Of a DNA stretch of 21,101 nucleotides, positions 1 through 5,770 are shown one piece after another. The stretch's first letter is position 1; the number at the start of each line of letters is the position of its first letter. Source of the stretch: an uncultured Oscillospiraceae bacterium (GTDB lineage: Bacteria > Bacillota > Clostridia > Oscillospirales > Acutalibacteraceae). The DNA lies in the NCBI GenBank assembly GCA_900543215.1, contig UQQR01000026.1, forward strand, positions 1 through 21,101. Direction: 5' to 3'. Both the position numbers and the translations under genes were made by a program. The notes under the pieces are model-generated. The model was not told where the DNA came from. It did no database searches and was given only the letters and a program-made list of their open reading frames with translations.

Positions 1-2
1 AG

Positions 3-131
3 ACTGCATTCGGAACAGTTGTACATGATTCAAGTGGGAAGTGGCTTGGTCAGTACGAGACAGAAGATGCAGCTGTAGAGATGATTAGGGAAATGGCACA
101 GGACATTGGAGGGTACGACGATGAAATATGA
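3..131 (+). CDS. 3' end of an unknown small protein (5' end outside window)
   Basis: An open frame runs from the window edge to a TGA at 129-131, giving 42 residues that end GGYDDEI. The visible part is acidic, probably with a helical C-terminus (a region around EDAAVEMIREMAQ). I do not recognise the family. Its stop overlaps the ATG of the next gene (121), and the ribosome site of that gene lies inside it, which suggests translational coupling in one transcript. The open frame and overlap support a real gene; the function is unknown. Confidence 0.5.
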   Translation, partial: TAFGTVVHDSSGKWLGQYETEDAAVEMIREMAQDIGGYDDEI

Positions 132-441
132 AGGATATAAAATTGGTCCGGTGATTCGTGATATCCGTAAGGACAAAGGACTTCTCATTGAAGAGGTTGC
201 CGCTAAAACCGGAATAAGTGTTTCGACGCTTGGACAGGTGGAGCAAGGAGGAAGAAACTTGAGCATGAAAAATTTGTATATGCTTATGGAAGTTTATGAA
301 ACAGACGCAAATAGCTTACTTGCAATAGACTGTACACCGGATTCATTAGATTCGAGGCTAAAGCGGTTACCTGCAGATAAGCAGGATTATTTGGAAAAGA
401 CATTTGATTTTATGATAGAGCAGGCTTTGAAGTCAGCATAG
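121..441 (+). CDS. XRE-family helix-turn-helix regulator
   Basis: A 106-residue protein with one Cro/C1-type helix-turn-helix at about residues 8-62 (IRDIRKDKGLLIEEVAAKTG, then ISVSTLGQVEQG and LYMLMEVYE). It is followed by a short charged C-terminal helix that could dimerise. Such proteins bind operators of mobile elements and often repress excision or toxin genes; its target here is not known. The ATG at 121 was chosen because GGAGG (108-112) stands eight bases upstream; a TTG at 106 is in frame but has no ribosome site. It overlaps the end of the preceding frame. Its TAG stop runs into the ribosome site of the next gene, so it is probably the regulator of the operon that continues with the recombinase-like protein and toxin. 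Confidence 0.85.
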   Translation: MKYEGYKIGPVIRDIRKDKGLLIEEVAAKTGISVSTLGQVEQGGRNLSMKNLYMLMEVYETDANSLLAIDCTPDSLDSRLKRLPADKQDYLEKTFDFMIEQALKSA

Positions 442-451
442 GAGGCAGAGA

Positions 452-823
452 ATGAGAAGAAAGATTAAAAAGATGGATTGCATAGAATATCTTTCAGTGC
501 AGGCTCCATTGGAAAAAGTAAATATGCTTGAAGACAAGCAGAGCAAATATATACATGAATTTGTAAAGAGAAAAGAATATTCAATCGTGGGAAAGATAAG
601 ACGCAATGGCTTTTCGCAGAGAGATGTTGATCGCCAGTGGAATCAGATTGTGAATATGATCCGCAAAAAGCAAATCAGTGGAGTAGTTGTTGCGAATATG
701 GCAGCTATATCCAGCAGTGTCGCAGATGCTTATTTTAAGGTAGGACTGGTTATTGAAGCAGGCGGCATTGTGGTGACTGTAGATGAGGGCAGATTGGATA
801 TGCACATCAAGAAGGGAGCATAG
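452..823 (+). CDS. Small serine-recombinase-like protein lacking catalytic residues
   Basis: 123 residues that can be laid along the catalytic domain of gamma-delta type serine resolvases. Residues 10-46 match the first strand and helix, and residues 77-113 (GVVVANMAAISSSVADAYFK and onwards) match the VILVKKLDRLGRDTADM segment and the following strand ending DDG/DEG. The catalytic positions are lost: the Arg-x-Ser of the first strand (R8, S10 in gamma-delta) is S15 and Q17, and the later arginines (R68, R71) are A85 and S88. No C-terminal DNA-binding domain is present. It therefore should not cut DNA. It begins just after the XRE gene with AGGAGG (440-445) and stops two bases before the MazF-like gene. 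A structural, regulatory or antitoxin-like role is inference from position. The alignment is by eye. Confidence 0.6.
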   Translation: MRRKIKKMDCIEYLSVQAPLEKVNMLEDKQSKYIHEFVKRKEYSIVGKIRRNGFSQRDVDRQWNQIVNMIRKKQISGVVVANMAAISSSVADAYFKVGLVIEAGGIVVTVDEGRLDMHIKKGA

Positions 824-825
824 AT

Positions 826-1263
826 ATGAGCAGACGAACAGAAAAAAGAAAGTATGGTAAATATAATAAATTTGATGTCGTGTATGCGGATTTTGGGAAA
901 AACCCACATGGCATTCAGGGCGGAATCAGACCAGGAATAATTATTTCATGTGATGCAAGCAATCATGATGGTGCACCGCAGGTGTCAGTAGTCCCTTTGA
1001 GCAGTAAGTTAAAGGATATTCCGGTACATGTGATTTTAAATCCGAAGGATGTGAGTGGATTTGGATTAAGTAAGATCTCTGATTTTATGCCTGAAGATGC
1101 ACAGACAATTTCAAAAGGCTGCATTAGAGCAAAAAGTGGAACTGTCATTGAGGATTCAGGCGTGAGAGAAGAAATAGACAGAGCATTGATACGACAGTTT
1201 GATCTGTTACCTGTAGCTCGCAAAATGGTAATGGAGGAGTTAGCAAATGGACAGCAGAACTAA
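826..1263 (+). CDS. MazF/PemK-like toxin (endoribonuclease fold)
   Basis: 145 residues. The core FDVVYADFG, then GGIRPGIIIS (residues 32-41), VSVVPLSSK (53-61) and IPVHVIL matches the MazF/PemK/Kid beta-barrel, where the conserved Arg (here R35) and a Ser/Thr in the PLTSK-like loop (S59/S60) contribute to RNA cleavage. The family cuts single-stranded mRNA at short motifs and is normally neutralised by a small upstream antitoxin. The protein is longer than the usual 110-120 residues, with a basic N-terminal tail and an extra C-terminal helical segment. AGGGAG at 813-818 precedes ATG 826. No MazE-like gene is visible; the upstream neighbour, ending two bases before, is the dead recombinase-like protein. 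It overlaps the DUF6462 gene by 17 bases. Toxicity is inferred from family only. Confidence 0.75.
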   Translation: MSRRTEKRKYGKYNKFDVVYADFGKNPHGIQGGIRPGIIISCDASNHDGAPQVSVVPLSSKLKDIPVHVILNPKDVSGFGLSKISDFMPEDAQTISKGCIRAKSGTVIEDSGVREEIDRALIRQFDLLPVARKMVMEELANGQQN

Positions 1264-1459
1264 AAAGACTAATAATAAAAGATTTGTTAGATATTCAGAA
1301 GGAGCAGAGATGTATTCAATGAGTGTGTCAAAGTTTATGCAGTTAGCGAAGGATGCAAAGGCATGTTATAAAGTGAATCAGCTGGTGTTGGTTAATCTGG
1401 ATATTATTGACGAATATCTTGAAACTTTCCATATTGTAGATGACGAGTTTTATAAGTAA
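1247..1459 (+). CDS. DUF6462-type excisionase-like small protein
   Basis: 70 residues containing FVRYSEGAEMYSMSVSKFMQ and a following KACYKVNQLVLVNLDIIDEY segment. This pattern is typical of DUF6462 proteins, which sit beside tyrosine integrases in clostridial integrative elements and look like small MerR/Xis-type winged-helix DNA-binding proteins. A role as recombination directionality factor is inferred from context. The ATG at 1247 lies inside the 3' end of the toxin gene, with GGAGGAG (1234-1240) upstream, so it is translated from the same message. A broken second member of the family occurs at 3577. Confidence 0.75.
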   Translation: MDSRTKKTNNKRFVRYSEGAEMYSMSVSKFMQLAKDAKACYKVNQLVLVNLDIIDEYLETFHIVDDEFYK

Positions 1460-1536
1460 TTATGAGAAATGACGCATTAATATAGAAGAAATACAAACAA
1501 GTATGGAGAAAAATGAGCAAAGAGAGAAAAAATGTA

Positions 1537-1565
1537 TTGACTTTCGGTCAGACCAAAAGTATAAT
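1537..1565 (+). promoter_or_regulatory. Sigma-A promoter for the RHH regulator-integrase pair
   Basis: TTGACT (1537-1542) and a perfect TATAAT (1560-1565) with a 17-base spacer, 29 bases before the ribbon-helix-helix ATG at 1594. This separates integrase control from the upstream regulator-toxin operon. Confidence 0.85.
1540..1560. promoter_or_regulatory. Palindromic operator inside the integrase promoter
   Basis: A 21-base dyad centred on 1550 fills the spacer between -35 and -10. The left arm ACTTTCGGTC mirrors the right arm GACCAAAAGT, with one mismatched pair apart from the central base. A protein bound here would block RNA polymerase. The most likely ligand is the ribbon-helix-helix protein encoded directly downstream, since such proteins commonly autorepress through short palindromes; this assignment is inference. 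Confidence 0.7.
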
Positions 1566-1593
1566 ATGACTAAGATATGAAGGAGGCATACAG

Positions 1594-1770
1594 ATGGCTA
1601 GAACTGGAAGACCAAAAGCAGATAAACCTTTTGATCATAAGGTGACTGTTAAATTCAAAGAAGAGGAATACCAGATAATGGTTGAGTATGCTGAGACTCA
1701 TAATCTATCCATTTCGCAATTGATTAGAATGGGTGTTGAATTACAAATGAAGCAACAGCCTAATCAGTAG
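1594..1770 (+). CDS. Ribbon-helix-helix (CopG/Arc-type) regulator
   Basis: A 58-residue protein: MARTGRPKADKPFDHK, a strand-like VTVKFKEEEYQIMVEYA, then HNLSISQLIRMGVELQMKQQ. This is the layout of CopG/Arc/MetJ-type proteins: a basic N-terminal arm, one beta strand (about 17-22) that would enter the major groove as a dimer, and two helices (about 23-36 and 40-53). Start ATG 1594 has a strong AAGGAGG (1580-1586) seven bases away. It follows a canonical promoter that contains a palindrome, consistent with autoregulation, and lies 32 bases before the integrase, so it probably controls integrase expression or takes part in recombination. It is short enough to be missed by length-filtered gene calling. 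Confidence 0.85.
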   Translation: MARTGRPKADKPFDHKVTVKFKEEEYQIMVEYAETHNLSISQLIRMGVELQMKQQPNQ

Positions 1771-1779
1771 AACAGGCTC

Positions 1780-1800
1780 TTTTCTCCAGAAAGGAGAGAA
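1780..1800 (+). promoter_or_regulatory. Hairpin sequestering the integrase ribosome site
   Basis: In RNA, 1780-1787 (TTTTCTCC) can pair with 1793-1800 (GGAGAGAA), eight pairs including one G-U, with loop AGAAA. The 3' arm contains the GGAGAG ribosome site for the ATG at 1803, so the hairpin would hide it. The stem starts ten bases after the stop of the upstream RHH gene, so ribosomes finishing that gene could open it. Effect on translation is inference. Confidence 0.5.
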
Positions 1801-1802
1801 TA

Positions 1803-3038
1803 ATGGCTTGTAGAAAAGATGGTAAAGGCAGAGTATTAAGAAAGGGTGAGGGTTACAGAAAAGGCGACGGAAGATACTCATATGTATATATTGATCCATT
1901 AGGCAAGAAAAGAACCATTTATGCAAAGTCTTTGGTAAAACTTCGAGAAAGAGAAGAGCAGTTACAAAAAGACCAGTTGGATGGACTTGATGTCTATGTC
2001 GCAGGAAAAGCTGATGTGAACTTTTTGTTTGACAGGTACATATCAACTAAAACAGAATTGCGCAGCACTACTTACAGTAATTATTTGTATACATGGAATC
2101 ATTTTATTCGTGATACATTTGGCAAGAAGAAAGTAAGAGATGTGAAATACTCAGACGTGTTGTTCTTTTATACAGACTTGATTAATAATCAGGGATTACA
2201 GATTAATACGCTTGAGACAATTAACACAGTATTGAGACCTACATTTCAGCTTGCTGTCAGAGATGATATCATAAGGAAGAATCCGGTAGACGGAGCATAC
2301 TGTGAAGTAAAGAAGCGTAATGGTGGTGCCAGAAAAACAAGGCGAGCGTTGACTGTGGATCAGCAGAGAAAATTCATGGAGTATGTAGCAAAGAATCCGT
2401 TCTTTTATCACTGGTATCCATTCTTTGTATTTTTGTTAGGAACTGGATGCAGAATAGGAGAAGCAATTGGGATACGCTGGGATGATATTGATTTGGAGAA
2501 TCGAATCATTGATATCAATCATAGCTTAACCTATTACCAGAGAGCGGATGATTCATATAAATGTGAGTTTAGAGTATCTTTGCCAAAGACGGAAGCTGGT
2601 AATCGTAGAATACCTATGATGCAGCAGGTATATGATGTGCTTCAGGAAGAATATGAGAGACAGAAGCAGGAAGGCTTTTGTGTTGAGAATGTGGATGGAA
2701 TGACCAATTTTGTATTTACAAACCGATTTGGGATGCCACATAACCCAGCAGCAGTAAACCGGGCAATCAAGAGAATTGTGGATACACATAATTCAGAAGA
2801 AGAGGTGGCTGCTAAAAAGGAGAAGAGAGAACCTGTTATGATTCCAAGATTCTCCTGCCATATCTTCAGACATACGTTTGCATCAAGATTTTGCGAGAAT
2901 GAAACCAACATCAAAGTAATTCAAGAGGTAATGGGACATGCTGATGTATCGACTACCATGAACATATATGCGGAAGCAAACCCAGATGTTACCAAATCAG
3001 TAATTGAGAAATTATCAAAAAATATGGATATTTTTTAG
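1803..3038 (+). CDS. int: Tyrosine recombinase / integrase
   Basis: 411 residues, the normal size for Tn916-type integrases. The N-terminal part (about 1-65) is basic and resembles an arm-site binding domain. Residues 70-165 form the SAM-like core-binding domain, and 180-405 the catalytic domain. All six catalytic residues are visible: R217 in GTGCRIGEA, K262 in PKTEAGNRR, H353 and R356 in HIFRHTFAS, H379 in MGHADVSTTM, and the nucleophile Y389 in NIYAE. The enzyme would integrate and excise its element by site-specific strand exchange. It is intact and preceded by AAGGAGAG (1791-1798). It shares a promoter with the RHH regulator. The attachment site should lie in the non-coding stretch to its right, but no target gene end was recognised there. 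Confidence 0.95.
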   Translation: MACRKDGKGRVLRKGEGYRKGDGRYSYVYIDPLGKKRTIYAKSLVKLREREEQLQKDQLDGLDVYVAGKADVNFLFDRYISTKTELRSTTYSNYLYTWNHFIRDTFGKKKVRDVKYSDVLFFYTDLINNQGLQINTLETINTVLRPTFQLAVRDDIIRKNPVDGAYCEVKKRNGGARKTRRALTVDQQRKFMEYVAKNPFFYHWYPFFVFLLGTGCRIGEAIGIRWDDIDLENRIIDINHSLTYYQRADDSYKCEFRVSLPKTEAGNRRIPMMQQVYDVLQEEYERQKQEGFCVENVDGMTNFVFTNRFGMPHNPAAVNRAIKRIVDTHNSEEEVAAKKEKREPVMIPRFSCHIFRHTFASRFCENETNIKVIQEVMGHADVSTTMNIYAEANPDVTKSVIEKLSKNMDIF

Positions 3039-3498
3039 AAAAGAGTCCTGCGATTGAACTCTTTGAAGATTGAAAATATACCTATTCATACTGTGGCAAA
3101 TATGTTATACTTGCTAAGTATTGTTGTGTTTGACACAGCAGTACATGCATAAAATAAAAAGACGTATTTTAAGGCGAATGACATCTTTTGGACGCACAAA
3201 AGTCAAAAAAACGTCCAAGAGTATCCAAGTATATAGAATCCGGGAAAGCCCATTTTCCAAGGGTTTGCAAGAATATACAAGAGTTAGCTTAGCAATCAAA
3301 AAAATTCCCGACAATGAAGTCGTTAGAAAAGTAAGAACCCAGTAAAACCAAGGGTTTCAGCACTTGGATGTACTAAAATATATAGTTGGTCAAGGGGTTT
3401 TGACCAAGATTTGACCAATTTTTGGCATAGTCAAAAAAAGATTAGTACAGGTTAGTACAGATTGCTTAGTCTGAAAAATTAAAGATTGTATTACTTAG
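3039..3498. other. Non-coding stretch after integrase (probable att/regulatory region)
   Basis: No convincing gene. The interval starts with a weak stem just after the integrase stop (AAAGAGT 3040-3046 with ACTCTTT 3058-3064, no T run). It contains several CCAAG motifs (3215, 3225, 3257, 3348, 3404), the decamer CCAAGGGTTT twice (3257, 3348), and the nested repeat array described separately. Integrase genes of this class usually lie within a few hundred bases of the attachment site, so core and arm sites may lie here, but no core could be fixed without an empty-site sequence. Confidence 0.4.
3369..3460. repeat. Nested short repeats: TGTACTAA/TTAGTACA and TTGGTCAA/TTGACCAA
   Basis: Two octamer families, each with one inverted and two direct copies. 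TGTACTAA (3369-3376) is the reverse complement of TTAGTACA at 3442-3449 and 3452-3459. TTGGTCAA (3386-3393) is the reverse complement of TTGACCAA at 3400-3407 and 3411-3418. The direct pairs are spaced 10 and 11 bases, about one helical turn. Such phasing suggests protein binding on one face of DNA. Confidence 0.65.
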
Positions 3499-3537
3499 AG
3501 GACATTTTCTAAAGAAATTTAGAAGATGTCCTTTTTT
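3499..3537 (+). terminator. Rho-independent terminator after the integrase region
   Basis: A 15-base-pair stem (3499-3513 with 3518-3532, one G-U pair), loop GAAA, then six T residues. This is strong enough to end transcription from the integrase side before the next gene fragment. Confidence 0.9.
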
Positions 3538-3576
3538 GCGTTATAGGAACAATTGAAATACCGAAAGGAGAATAGC

Positions 3577-3690
3577 ATGGAACACACAAAGGCATATCAG
3601 GAATTTAAGAAGAATGGTAATACAAAGTTTGTAAGATATAGCGAAGGAGCAGAAATGTATCATATGGGCGTAGTGCGTATTGTTTCGTAG
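3577..3690 (+). pseudogene. Truncated second DUF6462 (excisionase-like) gene
   Basis: Starts well: AAAGGAG (3564-3570) and ATG 3577, giving 37 residues with FVRYSEGAEMYHMG, the same signature as the intact protein encoded at 1247. After that the expected helix and KxxKACYKVN-like segment are replaced by VVRIVS and a stop at 3688. The nucleotide likeness to the gene at 1247 is clear up to about 3667, then ends. The DNA beyond belongs to a different, parA-type element, so a junction or deletion cut this gene in two. It is from a related but not identical element: its N-terminal residues differ from the first copy. Confidence 0.75.
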
Positions 3691-3731
3691 TCATTTCCTT
3701 TTCAAAAAATAAAATATAGAGCTATATAAGC

Positions 3732-3770
3732 AAGCCGCTTATTCCTTTATCGGGATAGGCGGCTTTTTTC
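3732..3770 (+). terminator. Rho-independent terminator
   Basis: The stem 3732-3745 (AAGCCGCTTATTCC) pairs with 3752-3765 (GGGATAGGCGGCTT), with two G-U pairs. The loop is TTTATC, and a T run reaches 3769. It would stop any transcript running out of the truncated DUF6462 gene. Confidence 0.85.
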
Positions 3771-3774
3771 ATTT

Positions 3775-4242
3775 TCCCAACTCAAAAAATTTTTTCAAAC
3801 TTTTTTCAAAAACACCCGATAATTTGACCTCTCCCAGTCCGAACAAGTGAAAGGGTTATTTTTTAACTCCGATTAGGAGCAACTCTTTCGCTGTTCCTTG
3901 AAAATTGAATATATAGGCACACCGGACTTTAGTTCTGATGATGAGCCACCTTATCGGGTACGCCAAGACCTCTGAAACGGAGCGAGCGAGACCCCCCGGT
4001 AAAAGTGTCAGGCTGCACCTGATACGGCGATGACAGTCAGAATGATAATGATACTTCTCTACGGAGCTGGCGGAGAACCCGGCAGAGGTGAAATTCCTAT
4101 GACACGGTTTCGCAAACCGTGACCGATGTGCTTCCCACACAAAGCAACAGCTTTACGCAGGGGGTGTTGAAAACAAATACTGCGTTGATACATAGCCGTC
4201 TGAACACAGTCGGCTATAAATCAATCGAAAGGAGGAAAGCCA
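3775..4242 (+). other. Structured untranslated leader upstream of parA
   Basis: About 470 bases with no credible gene but several hairpins. CACGGTTT (4103-4110) pairs with AAACCGTG (4114-4121) around a CGC loop. ACGCAG (4155-4160) pairs with CTGCGT (4180-4185). ATAGCCG (4192-4198) pairs with CGGCTAT (4211-4217), with an inner CTG/CAG extension and AACA loop. The last hairpin ends 13 bases before the AAAGGAGG ribosome site of parA. The stretch may be a regulatory leader or hold a replication/partition site; no known riboswitch class was recognised and no clean promoter could be assigned. Confidence 0.45.
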
Positions 4243-4566
4243 ATGCCTAACTGTAAAATCATTGCTATCTGCAATCAGAAGGGCGGCACAGGCAAAACCA
4301 CCACAACGGTCAATTTAGGGATAGGGCTTGCAAAGCAAGGTAAAAAGGTACTCCTTGTAGATGCCGATCCGCAGGGCGACCTCACGACCTGTCTCGGATG
4401 GAAAGATAATGACAGTCTGCCGACTACCATTACCACTAAGTTATCCGAGATAATGCGTGAAGAAAACGGAAACCCGAATTTCGGTATTCTGCATCACGAG
4501 GAAAATGTTGATTTGCTTCCCGCAAACCTTGAACTGTCTGCAATGGAAATGATGCTTGTACCCTGA
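4243..4566 (+). pseudogene. parA: ParA-type partition ATPase, 3' part missing
   Basis: Starts with strong AAAGGAGG and ATG 4243. Residues 1-106 are typical ParA: the deviant Walker A CNQKGGTGKTTTTVNLG (signature lysine K13, ATP lysine K18) and DADPQGD. The frame then reads MLVP and stops at 4564-4566. Intact ParA proteins are about 250-275 residues, so Walker B and the whole C-terminal half are missing. Homology stops at about 4560, where the sequence becomes the prolyl-tRNA deacylase frame. The product cannot be a working ATPase. ParA normally segregates plasmids or helps maintain conjugative elements with ParB and a parS site, none of which is present here. Confidence 0.85.
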
Positions 4567-4930
4567 GTGGGACGCTAAAAACCTCTTTGTTCGGGAAGAT
4601 AAGAAAAGCAATTATTACCTTATAACGGTGCGCGGGGAAAAACGGGTGAATTTAAAGGAATTCGGAAAAAGGAACGGACTCCGCAAGCTTTCGTTTGCGC
4701 CTCTGGAGGATCTGATGTCCTTTATGGGGCTGACACCCGGTTCCGTAACGCCGCTCGGACTTTTAAACGATAAGGAAAGCCGAGTGCATTTCTTCCTTGA
4801 CGCAGAGTTTACGGGTCATAAAATCGGCGTACATCCGAACGATAACACGGCAACCGTGTGGTTAGAATCGGACGATTTGATAAGACTTATACAGGCGCAC
4901 GGAAATGAAGTGTCCGTTACCGAAATATAA
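4556..4930 (+). pseudogene. Prolyl-tRNA deacylase (YbaK/ProX-type), N-terminus lost
   Basis: An open frame of 124 residues starting YPEWDAKNLFVREDKK and containing FMGLTPGSVTPLGLLNDK, GVHPNDNTATVWL and HGNEVSVTEI. This is the C-terminal three quarters of the YbaK/ProX editing domain, which in full length (about 160-170 residues) removes wrongly attached amino acids from tRNA-Pro. About 45 N-terminal residues are missing. In intact homologues a leucine usually precedes YPEWDAKN, and here TTG (4556-4558) fits that leucine, so homology begins inside the last codons of the truncated parA. TTG could serve as a start, but no ribosome site precedes it. Otherwise the frame is undamaged, which suggests a recent break. 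It ends just before a shared terminator. Confidence 0.85.
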
Positions 4931-4968
4931 CAAAACCGCAGGCTTTATAAGAGCCTGCGGTTTTGTTG
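4931..4968. terminator. Bidirectional terminator between proX remnant and yebC
   Basis: A perfect 14-base-pair stem (4931-4944 with 4952-4965) and a 7-base loop. In both orientations the GC-rich stem ends in a TTTTGTT tract, so it can serve the rightward proX remnant and the leftward yebC. Confidence 0.9.
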
Positions 4969-4983
4969 TGATGTATTGTTTTA

Positions 4984-5730
4984 TTAATCCTCGTCCGACT
5001 CGTCTTCGGGCATATCCCAGTTGTGCCAGACTGCCTGAACATCGTCGTTTTCTTCAAGCATATCAATAAGCTTTTCCATTTTTGCGGCGGTTTCCTCATC
5101 CTCAATGGTAGTCATTGTTTGGGGAATATATTCGGTTTCGGCGGATATAAAGGTGTAACCCTTTGCTTCAAGCGCATCACGCACCGCACCTAAATCGTTA
5201 GGGTCGGTGGAAATTTCAAACACATCGCCGTCGAAATTAAAATCGTCCGCCCCTGCCTCTAAGGCGTCCTCCATAACGGTATCCTCGTCGCGCCCCTCGG
5301 CTTCAATTCTTATCATACCCTTGCGGTCAAACATAAATGTAACCGAGCCGCTCTGACCGAGATTGCCACCGCACTTATCAAAGTAATGTCGCATTTCGCC
5401 TGCGGTACGGTTGCGGTTATCGGTAAGCGTTTCAACAACAACGGCAACGCCCGAGGGACCGTAGCCCTCGTATGTAAGCTCCTCGTAGTTGTTGGCTTCG
5501 CCGTCTCCAGCCGCCTTTTTGATTATTCTTTCAATATTTTCGTTAGGAACATTTGCCGCCTTTGCTTTGGCGATAGCGTCCTTTAATTTGCTGTTTTCAT
5601 TGGGGTTTGCGCCGCCGGTCTTAACTATAACCGATATTTCTCTTCCGATTTTGGTAAAAACCTTTGCTTTTGCCGCATCGGTCTTTTCCTTTTTCCTCTT
5701 AATATTATTCCATTTTGAATGTCCCGACAT
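4984..5730 (-). CDS. yebC: YebC/PmpR-family protein
   Basis: 248 residues, the normal length. It has the family N-terminus MSGHSKWNNIKRKKEKTDAA, the central YEGYGPSGVAVVVETLTDNRNRTA, and the C-terminal TMTTIEDEETAAKMEKLIDM. The family has three domains. It has been described both as a DNA-binding regulator (PmpR) and, like mitochondrial TACO1, as a ribosome-associated factor that helps translation of proline-rich stretches; which applies here cannot be told. A GAGGGAG ribosome site lies upstream of ATG 5730. It follows dus by 40 bases on the same strand with no terminator between, so the two are probably co-transcribed. The acidic tail (PEDESDED) is typical of family members. Confidence 0.95.
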   Translation of the reverse strand: MSGHSKWNNIKRKKEKTDAAKAKVFTKIGREISVIVKTGGANPNENSKLKDAIAKAKAANVPNENIERIIKKAAGDGEANNYEELTYEGYGPSGVAVVVETLTDNRNRTAGEMRHYFDKCGGNLGQSGSVTFMFDRKGMIRIEAEGRDEDTVMEDALEAGADDFNFDGDVFEISTDPNDLGAVRDALEAKGYTFISAETEYIPQTMTTIEDEETAAKMEKLIDMLEENDDVQAVWHNWDMPEDESDED

Positions 5731-5770
5731 TTAAAATCTCCCTCTCGTAAGACTTAACCCTATAATTCTA

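Larger units (their letters stand above)
1..3540. mobile_element. Right-hand end of an integrative element (integrase module)
   Basis: An AT-rich block unlike the chromosome to its right. It carries an XRE regulator, a dead recombinase-like protein, a MazF-like toxin, a DUF6462 protein, a ribbon-helix-helix regulator and a tyrosine integrase, all on the plus strand. A tyrosine integrase with an excisionase-like partner is the usual end module of integrative and conjugative elements in Clostridia. No conjugation genes lie in the window; they would be to the left. The exact boundary is not defined: no duplicated target or attachment core could be recognised, and the right limit given is the terminator after the integrase. 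Confidence 0.7.
3668..4560. mobile_element. Fragment of a second conjugative element (parA leader plus parA 5' part)
   Basis: From about 3668 the sequence changes in base composition, becoming less AT-rich, and leads into a ParA gene with a long structured leader, an arrangement I associate with Tn1549-like conjugative transposons of Clostridia. It is bounded by a broken DUF6462 gene on the left and a broken prolyl-tRNA deacylase on the right, so it is a remnant with both ends lost. The naming of the element family is from memory, not from a search. Confidence 0.5.

Noticed and set aside
106..120. TTG start at 106 for the XRE regulator
   Set aside because: The GGAGG ribosome site lies between this TTG and ATG 121, so only 121 is suitably placed.
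3121..3345. A 74-residue open frame (basic) between the integrase and the terminator
   Set aside because: No ribosome site, no recognisable domain, and it overlaps the likely att/regulatory region; its composition looks like chance in AT-rich DNA.
3348..3418. The repeated CCAAGGGTTT and TTGACCAA motifs as a CRISPR remnant
   Set aside because: Units are only 8-10 bases with irregular spacing and no spacer-repeat periodicity; a protein-binding array fits better.
3732..3770. The inverted repeat as an insertion-sequence end
   Set aside because: It has a short loop and a T run, the form of a terminator, and no transposase or target duplication is nearby.
3856..4140. A 94-residue minus-strand frame across the parA leader
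   Set aside because: No ribosome site or family likeness; the sequence is better explained as the structured leader of parA on the other strand.
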